From: JBFEUI01 sp041547565
GTDB lineage: Bacteria > Pseudomonadota > Gammaproteobacteria > Thiohalomonadales > Thiohalomonadaceae
DNA length: 19,272 nt
Direction: 5' to 3'
Assembly (NCBI GenBank): GCA_041547565.1
Contig: JBFEUI010000046.1
Location: 1-19,272, forward strand
The translations under genes and the position numbers were made by a program. A model generated the notes under the pieces. The model was not told the DNA's origin. It ran no database searches and saw nothing but the letters and a program-made list of their open reading frames with translations. Shown in pieces: positions 1 through 5,651 of the stretch (positions within the stretch are counted from its first letter, which is position 1; the number at the start of each line of letters is the position of its first letter).

Positions 1-83
1 GTGAGGCGTGAGGCGTGAGGCGTGAGGCGTGAGGCGTGAGGCGTGAGGCGTGAGGCGTGAGGCGTGAGGCGTGAGGCGTGAGC
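1..83. repeat. Tandem heptamer array GTGAGGC (11 full copies plus a partial one)
   Basis: The unit GTGAGGC is repeated without interruption or mismatch eleven times from base 1, followed by a partial GTGAG ending near 82. The array begins at or before the left edge of the window, so its true copy number is unknown. Seven-base units are not a multiple of three, and no convincing gene covers the array. It faces a second heptamer array, TTCACCC, 37 bases downstream. I see no spacers, so this is not a CRISPR. Perfect copies imply recent expansion by slippage. Confidence 0.95.
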
Positions 84-120
84 AAGATTGTTCTCGGGCC
101 GGAAGACCTGTCAAGCTCTC

Positions 121-161
121 TTCACCCTTCACCCTTCACCCTTCACCCTTCACCCTTCACC
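121..161. repeat. Tandem heptamer array TTCACCC (about 5.9 copies)
   Basis: Five perfect TTCACCC units are followed by TTCACC. Read on the other strand the unit can be phased as GTGAAGG, which resembles the GTGAGGC unit of the array at 1-83 (5 of 7 bases). In RNA the two arms could pair over six of seven bases per unit if one G-U pair is allowed. The two arrays therefore look like diverged arms of one inverted element with a 37-base spacer (84-120). Confidence 0.93.
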
Positions 162-170
162 TATAGAAAC

Positions 171-228
171 ATAGGGCGGGCCACGCCCGCCATCCCGATT
201 TTGCCATGGCGCCCATGGGGCGCCCTAT
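171..228. repeat. REP/BIME-like double palindrome
   Basis: Two perfect 7-bp stems with 3-base loops stand side by side: GGCGGGC-cac-GCCCGCC (175-191) and GGCGCCC-atg-GGGCGCC (208-224). The outer ends are also inverted repeats, ATAGGGCG (171-178) and CGCCCTAT (221-228). A short tag next to a GC-rich imperfect palindrome, in head-to-head pairs, is the layout of REP elements and BIMEs mobilised by RAYT transposases. The REP assignment is inference; the palindromes are read directly. No RAYT gene is in the window. Confidence 0.6.
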
Positions 229-466
229 ACTCGTTTCACCTTCCACTCACCCAATATTGTGACCTTCATCACGGTAGAATATGCGGACAACTTGCAAAGA
301 TATGCCTTGATTATGCATGAAACTCCATAACATCTGGACAAATCCAAGGTCATCGTGCAAAATTATGCCATTGACAGTGGTTAAATCCGTCAAACTGAAG
401 TCGATTGTTCAATAATCATAAGTTGACGGCAATTTTACGTATTTTCGCCACAAGAAGGACCATAAA
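229..466. other. Gene-free stretch upstream of aroQ
   Basis: No credible coding sequence or RNA gene is visible here. Besides the CRP-like dyad it contains a near-direct repeat (293-310 and 356-374, both close to TGCAAA..TATGCC.TTGA). A good -35 hexamer TTGACA lies at 371-376, but no matching -10 is found at 16-18 bases. An AATAAT hexamer lies at 411-416 and a Shine-Dalgarno-like AGAAGG lies near 452-457, just before aroQ. The aroQ-accBC promoter probably lies here, but I cannot place it with confidence. Confidence 0.5.
258..273. promoter_or_regulatory. CRP-like binding dyad
   Basis: The sequence TGTGACCTTCATCACG matches the CRP/Vfr core TGTGA-N6-TCACA at 9 of 10 conserved positions. It lies about 190 bases upstream of aroQ, too far for a simple class I or II site on that gene unless a promoter lies nearby. 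A TAGAAT -10-like hexamer follows at 275-280. The target could also be a gene beyond the left edge. A single dyad can occur by chance. Confidence 0.35.
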
Positions 467-916
467 ATGGCCAAACTGCTGGTGCTCAACGGCCCCAACC
501 TCAATCTGCTCGGAACACGCGAGCCGGGCCACTACGGTTCAGACACCCTGGATACCATCAATGAGCGCCTGCTGGCCCAGGCCGGTGCGGCCGGCCATGG
601 CCTGGAGTCCTATCAAAGCAACGCGGAACATGATCTGGTGGAACGCATCCACCAGGCACGCAACGACGGTACCGGTTTCATTATCATCAATCCCGCCGCC
701 TTTACGCACACCAGCGTCGCACTGCGCGATGCCCTGGCTGCGGTAGAGATACCGTTTATCGAGGTACACCTGTCGAATGTGCACGCCAGGGAGCCCTTCC
801 GTCGTCACTCTTATCTATCGGATATTGCCAGCGGCGTAATCAGTGGCCTCGGGGCCAAGGGCTACGAGCTGGCACTGGAGGCTGCCATCAGCCAGCTCTC
901 TGCCACGAAGGAATAA
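467..916 (+). CDS. aroQ: Type II 3-dehydroquinate dehydratase
   Basis: Catalyses dehydration of 3-dehydroquinate to 3-dehydroshikimate in the cytoplasmic shikimate pathway. The 149-residue length is normal for the small dodecameric type II enzyme. The N terminus carries the family signature LNGPNLNLLGTREPGHYG (residues 7-24), with the expected catalytic Arg18 and Tyr23. Further signatures are INPAAFTHTSVALRDAL (74-90, with Asn75), EVHLSNVHAREPFR (99-112, with His101 and Arg112) and the C-terminal GLGAKGYELAL. The ATG is preceded by AGAAGG at good spacing. It heads the aroQ-accB-accC cluster, with accB beginning 22 bases after the stop. This order is conserved in many gammaproteobacteria and supports the assignment. 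Confidence 0.97.
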   Translation: MAKLLVLNGPNLNLLGTREPGHYGSDTLDTINERLLAQAGAAGHGLESYQSNAEHDLVERIHQARNDGTGFIIINPAAFTHTSVALRDALAAVEIPFIEVHLSNVHAREPFRRHSYLSDIASGVISGLGAKGYELALEAAISQLSATKE

Positions 917-938
917 CTACATATATAGGTCGAAAACA

Positions 939-1397
939 ATGGATATTCGCAAAGTAAAGAAATTGATTGAACTGCTTGAGGAATCCGGCGTAGCCGAGAT
1001 TGAAATCCATGAAGGGGAGGAGTCCGTTCGCATCAGCCGTGAAAGCCAGGCCGCCCCCCAGTACGCAGCCGTTGCCCCGCCTCCTGTGGCCGCAGCACCT
1101 GCCCCGGCAGCTGCAGCACCTGCCCCGGCGGCCAGTGCCGAACCGGCAGAGGAAGAGATCAGTGGCCACACCGTCAAGTCTCCCATCGTCGGCAGCTTCT
1201 ACCGTTCCTCTTCCCCGGGTGCCAAGGCGTTTGTCGAGGTGGGTTCCAGCGTCGCTGTCGGCGACACCCTGTGCATTATCGAAGCGATGAAAATCATGAA
1301 CCAGATCGAGGCCGACAAGGCGGGGACCGTCAAGGCCATTCTGGTCGAAAACGGGCAGCCGGTCGAATTTGATCAGCCCCTGTTCATCATCGAATGA
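939..1397 (+). CDS. accB: Biotin carboxyl carrier protein of acetyl-CoA carboxylase
   Basis: Carries biotin between the biotin carboxylase and carboxyltransferase components of acetyl-CoA carboxylase, the first step of fatty acid synthesis. The 152-residue protein begins MDIRKVKKLIELLEESG, the standard start of the family. A flexible Ala/Pro linker follows (about residues 42-70), with a nearly repeated APAPAAAAPAPAA stretch. The biotinyl domain occupies about 76-152. The biotin attachment motif is EAMKIMN with Lys118. An in-frame ATG at 843 would add 32 residues that overlap aroQ and have no family counterpart, so 939 is chosen. The Shine-Dalgarno is weak (AGG near 927), which suggests coupling to aroQ. 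accC follows 29 bases later. Confidence 0.97.
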   Translation: MDIRKVKKLIELLEESGVAEIEIHEGEESVRISRESQAAPQYAAVAPPPVAAAPAPAAAAPAPAASAEPAEEEISGHTVKSPIVGSFYRSSSPGAKAFVEVGSSVAVGDTLCIIEAMKIMNQIEADKAGTVKAILVENGQPVEFDQPLFIIE

Positions 1398-1426
1398 TCC
1401 CTCGAACCCTAACCTGACAGACTGCC

Positions 1427-2767
1427 ATGTTTGACAAGATCGTCATTGCAAACCGGGGCGAAATCGCCCTGCGAATCCTGCGTGCCTGCCGCGAACTCGG
1501 TATCAAAACCGTCGCCGTTCACTCCGCTGCAGACCGCGACCTGAAACACGTGCGCCTCGCCGACGAGTCGGTATGTATCGGCCCTGCCCCCTCGACAGAA
1601 AGCTACCTCAACATTCCTGCACTGATCAGCGCGGCAGAGGTCACCGACTCGGTCGCCATCCACCCCGGTTACGGCTTTCTCTCGGAGAACGCCGACTTCG
1701 CCGAACGTGTCGAAGAGAGCGGCTTCGTATTCATCGGTCCCCGCCCGGAAACGATTCGTTTGATGGGCGACAAGGTATCGGCCATCAAGGCGATGAAAAA
1801 GGCCGGTGTCCCCTGCGTGCCGGGTTCTGACGGCCCGCTCGGCGACAATGCCGAAGAGAATCTGCGCATCGCCGCCGAAATCGGTTATCCCATTATCATC
1901 AAGGCCGCCGGCGGCGGTGGTGGCCGCGGCATGCGCGTGGTCCACAGTGAAGGCGCACTGCTCAACTCCATCTCCATGACCAAGGCCGAGGCCGGTGCCG
2001 CCTTCGGCAACGATATCGTCTACATGGAAAAATACCTGGAAAACCCGCGCCATGTGGAGATTCAGGTGCTGGCCGACGAACACGGCAACGCCATTCACCT
2101 GGGCGAGCGTGACTGCTCCATGCAACGCCGCCACCAGAAGGTGATCGAGGAGGCCCCGGCACCGGGTATCAGCGAAGAACTGCGTAATCGCATCGGCGGC
2201 CGTTGTGCCCAGGCCTGCAAGGAGATCGGCTACCGCGGTGCCGGCACCTTCGAGTTCCTGTACGAGAACGGCGAGTTCTATTTCATCGAAATGAACACCC
2301 GTGTCCAGGTCGAGCATCCGGTCACCGAATTTATCACCGGCGTCGACATCGTCAAAGAACAGATCCGCATCGCCACAGGTGAGAAACTCAGCTACAGCCA
2401 GGGCGACATCCAGATCCGAGGTCATGCGGTCGAGTGCCGCATCAACGCCGAAGACCCGAGCAACTTCATGCCCTCGCCCGGCACCATCACGCAACTGCAT
2501 ATGCCCGGCGGCATCGGTGTGCGCGTCGACTCGCATATCTATAACGGCTATCGCGTACCGCCGCATTATGACTCGATGATCGGCAAGCTGATCACCCACG
2601 GTGAAGATCGTGCGGGGGCACTTGCGCGCATGCGTACCGCCCTGCGCGAGGTGGTCATTGAGGGCATCAAGACCAACGTACCGTTGCACCAGGAGCTGAT
2701 CGACGATGCGGCATTCCAGGCAGGCGGCACCAACATCCACTACCTGGAAAAGAAGCTGGGGATGTAA
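1427..2767 (+). CDS. accC: Acetyl-CoA carboxylase, biotin carboxylase subunit
   Basis: Carboxylates the biotin on AccB using ATP and bicarbonate. The 446-residue length is that of E. coli AccC, and the catalytic and binding residues fall at the same numbers: Lys116, Lys159, the glycine-rich loop AGGGGGRGMR (161-170), Glu276, Glu288, Asn290 and Arg292. The order is an N-terminal biotin carboxylase domain (1 to about 112), an ATP-grasp domain with the lid (about 115-310), and a C-terminal domain containing VECRINAEDP. Other signatures are GERDCSMQRRHQKVIEEAPAP (226-246) and FIEMNTRVQVEHPVTE (286-301). It is co-oriented with accB and probably in the same transcript. The repeat element at 2771-2850 follows its stop. 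Confidence 0.98.
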   Translation: MFDKIVIANRGEIALRILRACRELGIKTVAVHSAADRDLKHVRLADESVCIGPAPSTESYLNIPALISAAEVTDSVAIHPGYGFLSENADFAERVEESGFVFIGPRPETIRLMGDKVSAIKAMKKAGVPCVPGSDGPLGDNAEENLRIAAEIGYPIIIKAAGGGGGRGMRVVHSEGALLNSISMTKAEAGAAFGNDIVYMEKYLENPRHVEIQVLADEHGNAIHLGERDCSMQRRHQKVIEEAPAPGISEELRNRIGGRCAQACKEIGYRGAGTFEFLYENGEFYFIEMNTRVQVEHPVTEFITGVDIVKEQIRIATGEKLSYSQGDIQIRGHAVECRINAEDPSNFMPSPGTITQLHMPGGIGVRVDSHIYNGYRVPPHYDSMIGKLITHGEDRAGALARMRTALREVVIEGIKTNVPLHQELIDDAAFQAGGTNIHYLEKKLGM

Positions 2768-2770
2768 CAC

Positions 2771-2850
2771 AGATACAAGGGACAAGATACAAGATACAAG
2801 GATGTATCGAGCGACAGTGACTTGTATCTTCTCTCTTTTAACTTGTATCT
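2771..2850. repeat. Nested inverted heptamer repeat between accC and prmA
   Basis: On the left arm four heptamers run in phase: ATACAAG, GGACAAG, ATACAAG, ATACAAG (2773-2800). After a 20-base spacer the right arm reads CTTGTAT, CTTCTCT, CTTTTAA, CTTGTAT (2821-2848), again in exact 7-base phase. AAGATACAAG (2784-2793) is the perfect 10-base complement of CTTGTATCTT (2821-2830). AGATACAAG (2771-2779) pairs with CTTGTATCT (2842-2850). A nested hairpin can therefore form in the transcript just upstream of prmA. There is no U-run, so it is not a classical terminator. Confidence 0.9.
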
Positions 2851-2859
2851 GAGAATATT

Positions 2860-3735
2860 ATGCCCTGGCAACAGATCACGCTCTTCACCACCAAGGACAA
2901 CGCCGAGGCCCTCGGCGAACAGCTCGAGCAGCTCGGCGCCGCCTCGGTGACGATGCAGGATGCCGCCGACCAGCCGCTCTACGAACCGCCGCCGGGCACG
3001 ACACCGCTATGGGCCATGACCAACGTGGTCGGCCTGTTTGGCGACAAGGCCGACATGGACGCGGTGCTCCAACAGCTGCGCGAGAACAGCCCGGAACCGC
3101 TGCCCGAATACCGCATCGAGGAGTTGGAAGATCAGAACTGGGAACGGGCCTGGATGGCCGATTTTCAGCCGATGCGCTTTGGCCAGCGACTGTGGATCGT
3201 GCCAAGCTGGCACCAGCCCCCCAATCCCGGCGATGTGAACATCCTGCTCGATCCGGGGCTGGCCTTCGGCACCGGCACCCACCCGACAACCCGGCTCTGC
3301 CTGGAGTGGCTGGAGGCACAGGCGCTTGATGGGAAAGAGGTGATCGATTACGGCTGCGGTTCGGGCATCCTGGCCATTGCCGCAGCAAAACTCGGCGCGC
3401 GGCACGTATGGGGGGTGGATAACGATCCCCAGGCGCTGCTTGCAACCCGCGACAACGCTGCAAGAAACGGTATCGAGGGGGCGATCCAGGTCTACCTGCC
3501 GGAGTCCGCCCCCGACGATCGCACCGACATCCTCATTGCCAATATCCTTGCCGGCCCCCTGGTCGAACTGGCACCCCGCCTTGCGGAACTTGTCAGGCGC
3601 GGCGGTACCATCGCCCTGTCCGGCATCCTCGCAGAGCAGGCACAGGAGGTGCTGGCACGCTACGAACAGTGGTTCGAGATGGATGCCCCCGTACAACTGG
3701 ATGACTGGGTTCGGCTAAGCGGTACAAAGAGGTAG
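2860..3735 (+). CDS. prmA: Ribosomal protein L11 methyltransferase
   Basis: An S-adenosylmethionine-dependent enzyme that methylates lysines and the N terminus of ribosomal protein L11. The 291-residue length matches the family. An N-terminal substrate-recognition domain (1 to about 60) precedes the Rossmann methyltransferase domain. The motifs are EDQNWERAWM (90-99), LDPGLAFGTGTHPTT (130-144), the SAM-binding VIDYGCGSGILAIAAAKLGA (161-180), and NILAGPLVELAP (228-239), the family NILA..L motif. The start lies nine bases past the repeat element, with no strong Shine-Dalgarno. In related genomes this gene is followed directly by the zinc-ribbon/DUF3426 gene; here a chemoreceptor gene has been inserted convergently, leaving 15 bases between the two stop codons. 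Confidence 0.97.
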   Translation: MPWQQITLFTTKDNAEALGEQLEQLGAASVTMQDAADQPLYEPPPGTTPLWAMTNVVGLFGDKADMDAVLQQLRENSPEPLPEYRIEELEDQNWERAWMADFQPMRFGQRLWIVPSWHQPPNPGDVNILLDPGLAFGTGTHPTTRLCLEWLEAQALDGKEVIDYGCGSGILAIAAAKLGARHVWGVDNDPQALLATRDNAARNGIEGAIQVYLPESAPDDRTDILIANILAGPLVELAPRLAELVRRGGTIALSGILAEQAQEVLARYEQWFEMDAPVQLDDWVRLSGTKR

Positions 3736-3750
3736 TCCAGCCCGCCATTG

Positions 3751-5364
3751 CTACACCTTGAACCGGCCAATCGTCCCTTGAAGCTGCAATGCAAGTGCCG
3801 ACAACTGTTCACCGGTGTTAGCCGTCTGTTGAGCACTTGATGCAGTCTGCTCGGCGGCTGCACTGATATTGTTGATGCTGCGCGACATATCCTCTGCCAC
3901 GGCACTCTGCTGGGTTGAGGCGGCCGCAATCTGCGCACTCATATTATTGATTGTGGCAATGGAGTTGGTGATGGCATCCAAAGCCCTCATCGCCTGATTG
4001 GCCTGCTCGACACTCTGCTCGGTCTGGGTACGACCACGGTCCATCACCTGCACCGCATCCCGTGCCCCGGCCTGGAGCTGTTCGATCATGCCGTGGATCT
4101 CCTGTGTCGACTCCTGCGTCCTTGAGGCCAGCGTGCGCACCTCATCGGCGACCACGGCAAAACCTCTTCCCTGCTCACCGGCCCGCGCCGCCTCAATGGC
4201 GGCATTGAGCGCCAGCAGGTTGGTCTGGTCGGCAATGCCACGAATCACATCCAGAATACCGCCGATATTTTCGCTCTGCCGCTCCAGTTGAGTGATCACC
4301 TCGGAGGCCTGTACCACACTGCTCGCCAGCGAATTGATGGCCCCAACCGTCTCGCCCACCACCTGCTTGCCGCCCGCCGCATCGCTGTCGGCATTGCTGG
4401 CCGATTCGGCCGTACTGTTGGCACTGCTCGCCACCTCCTGGGAACTGGCGGACATTTCGGTCATTGCCGTGGCAATCTGGTTGACCTCCGACTGCTGCTC
4501 CGAAAGCATCCCCATGGTCTCACCGGTCACCTGCGACATCAGCTCGGCGGCAGAGGCGAGCTGCGCCGCAGACGAGGCAAGTTCCGACAGGATATCTCTC
4601 AGGCTGACCTTCATCTCCTGCACGCCGGCACACAGCTCGGCCAGTTCATCACCTTTGCTACACCATTCCGACGACTCGCCGGTCAGGTCACCCGCGGCAA
4701 CCTGTTTCAGCTCGGCCACAATGGTGGGCAGGAACAGAAGCGCCCTGCGCATCATGAAAAACACCACCCCGACCCCGGCAAAAATCACCACAAAACCCAC
4801 GGTCAGGGCAAAGTTGTTGCTCGCCATCTGCTCGGTGTGTTCCATGAGTATCGCATCGGCCCGTCCCACTGCGGACTCCAGTACGCCGTCGACCTGCTCG
4901 GCGATCTTTGCCGCAACCGCATCGAACTCGCCCATCATCCTGTTGCCACCTTCCGGGCCTTGCTCAACGTAGGCCTGCGCCATCTTCTTCCCGACGGCAT
5001 AGTAATCCTCGAACACGGGTAGCATGGCCTGGTACTGTTCGGCATGCCCACTGTCAATTGCCTTCAATTCTTCAATCAGCCCACGGAATACCACTGCATT
5101 TTTTTCCGCTTCATCGAAACCGTCATTCAGGCCGTCACGTCCCCGGGTGGCACTGATATCTGTCAGCCACTGCTGGACCTGCACCACGGACAATTTCAGG
5201 CGATGTGCCTTGTTGAGAACGGGGATATCACGATCCGAGATGAGGGTCGTTTGTTCCGAAAGGGTGCTACTGGCACCAAGGATGATAATACTTTCTATGA
5301 CAACAATGAGTGCAAGAAAACCTGTTAACAGCGCAAAACGCTTGCGCAAGCTGATGTTCCCCAT
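3751..5364 (-). CDS. Methyl-accepting chemotaxis protein
   Basis: A transmembrane chemoreceptor that controls CheA through CheW. The 537-residue protein has TM1 at about 10-31, a periplasmic helical sensor region at about 32-184, TM2 at about 185-206, HAMP at about 207-260 and a long coiled-coil signalling domain. The conserved hairpin tip lies at 377-410 (IADQTNLLALNAAIEAARAG, EQGRGFAVVADEVR). Alternating Gln/Glu-rich heptads flank it as methylation regions. The sensor is short and probably a four-helix bundle, with the stretch WLTDISATRGRDGLNDGFDE (66-85); I cannot assign a ligand. The start is fixed by AGGAGG just upstream. It is transcribed against its neighbours, with a sigma-28-like promoter, which suggests membership of the motility regulon. 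No CheW-binding pentapeptide or other che gene is evident nearby. Confidence 0.96.
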   Translation of the reverse strand: MGNISLRKRFALLTGFLALIVVIESIIILGASSTLSEQTTLISDRDIPVLNKAHRLKLSVVQVQQWLTDISATRGRDGLNDGFDEAEKNAVVFRGLIEELKAIDSGHAEQYQAMLPVFEDYYAVGKKMAQAYVEQGPEGGNRMMGEFDAVAAKIAEQVDGVLESAVGRADAILMEHTEQMASNNFALTVGFVVIFAGVGVVFFMMRRALLFLPTIVAELKQVAAGDLTGESSEWCSKGDELAELCAGVQEMKVSLRDILSELASSAAQLASAAELMSQVTGETMGMLSEQQSEVNQIATAMTEMSASSQEVASSANSTAESASNADSDAAGGKQVVGETVGAINSLASSVVQASEVITQLERQSENIGGILDVIRGIADQTNLLALNAAIEAARAGEQGRGFAVVADEVRTLASRTQESTQEIHGMIEQLQAGARDAVQVMDRGRTQTEQSVEQANQAMRALDAITNSIATINNMSAQIAAASTQQSAVAEDMSRSINNISAAAEQTASSAQQTANTGEQLSALALQLQGTIGRFKV

Positions 5365-5368
5365 ACAT

Positions 5369-5374
5369 CCTCCT
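5369..5374 (-). promoter_or_regulatory. Shine-Dalgarno of the chemoreceptor gene
   Basis: On the minus strand AGGAGG stands four bases before the ATG at 5364. It is a near-perfect anti-Shine-Dalgarno complement, although the spacing is slightly short, and it fixes the start codon of the chemoreceptor. Confidence 0.7.
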
Positions 5375-5382
5375 ATAGTCTT

Positions 5383-5407
5383 GGGACACGGGACATGCGC
5401 TGTTCCC
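5383..5407. repeat. Small inverted heptamer repeat in the chemoreceptor leader
   Basis: GGGACAC and GGGACAT are adjacent heptamers (5383-5396), followed after four bases by TGTTCCC (5401-5407), an imperfect inverse copy. The layout of direct heptamers facing an inverted one resembles the larger elements at 1-161 and 2771-2850. It is short enough that chance cannot be excluded. Confidence 0.45.
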
Positions 5408-5455
5408 TCAGCTTCTAACCTGATCTGCCGTAACGATTAGGACTGGTATTATTTT

Positions 5456-5482
5456 TTATCGCATTTCCCTATTCTCATATTA
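5456..5482 (-). promoter_or_regulatory. Sigma-28 (FliA)-like promoter for the chemoreceptor
   Basis: On the minus strand the sequence reads TAATATGA, 11 bases, TGCGATAA. The flagellar sigma-28 consensus is TAAAGTTT-N11-GCCGATAA. The spacing is exact, the -10 box matches 6 of 8 bases and the -35 core TAA matches. It lies about 90 bases upstream of the chemoreceptor start, in the correct orientation, and FliA-dependent chemoreceptor promoters are well known. Confidence 0.4.
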
Positions 5483-5651
5483 TATAGGCGGTATCGCTGT
5501 GTCGCTTTACGCTATTTCCTTAAATCTATAGTCTATGCGCGGTCAATAAGCTTGGATAATACGGTGAAATCGGCTACCTTGTGCAAAATCCTTACTGTTC
5601 AATGAGTTCGAGACCACAATCGAGTCAGCTGGTAGCACGGCAAGCCTGAAA

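Noticed and set aside
1..161. CRISPR array
   Set aside because: Units are 7 bases and contiguous with no spacers.
78..320. An 80-codon open frame starting in the GTGAGGC array
   Set aside because: It runs through the TTCACCC heptamers and the REP-like palindromes. Its composition is repeat-driven, it has no Shine-Dalgarno and it resembles no family.
371..376. TTGACA as the -35 of an aroQ promoter
   Set aside because: No acceptable -10 hexamer lies 16-18 bases downstream.
843..938. Upstream ATG for accB
   Set aside because: It would overlap aroQ and add residues absent from the biotin carboxyl carrier family, whose N terminus is clearly at 939.
1409..2785. 458-codon open frame antisense to accC
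   Set aside because: A shadow frame caused by GC-rich third positions; accC is unmistakable.
4288..5022. 244-codon open frame antisense to the chemoreceptor
   Set aside because: Low-complexity His/Arg/Gly-rich translation typical of a shadow; the chemoreceptor has all its domains.
5375..5536. CTATAGTCT occurring twice between the chemoreceptor and the zinc-ribbon gene
   Set aside because: A nine-base AT-rich match at two places in one intergenic stretch, with no further structure, may be chance.
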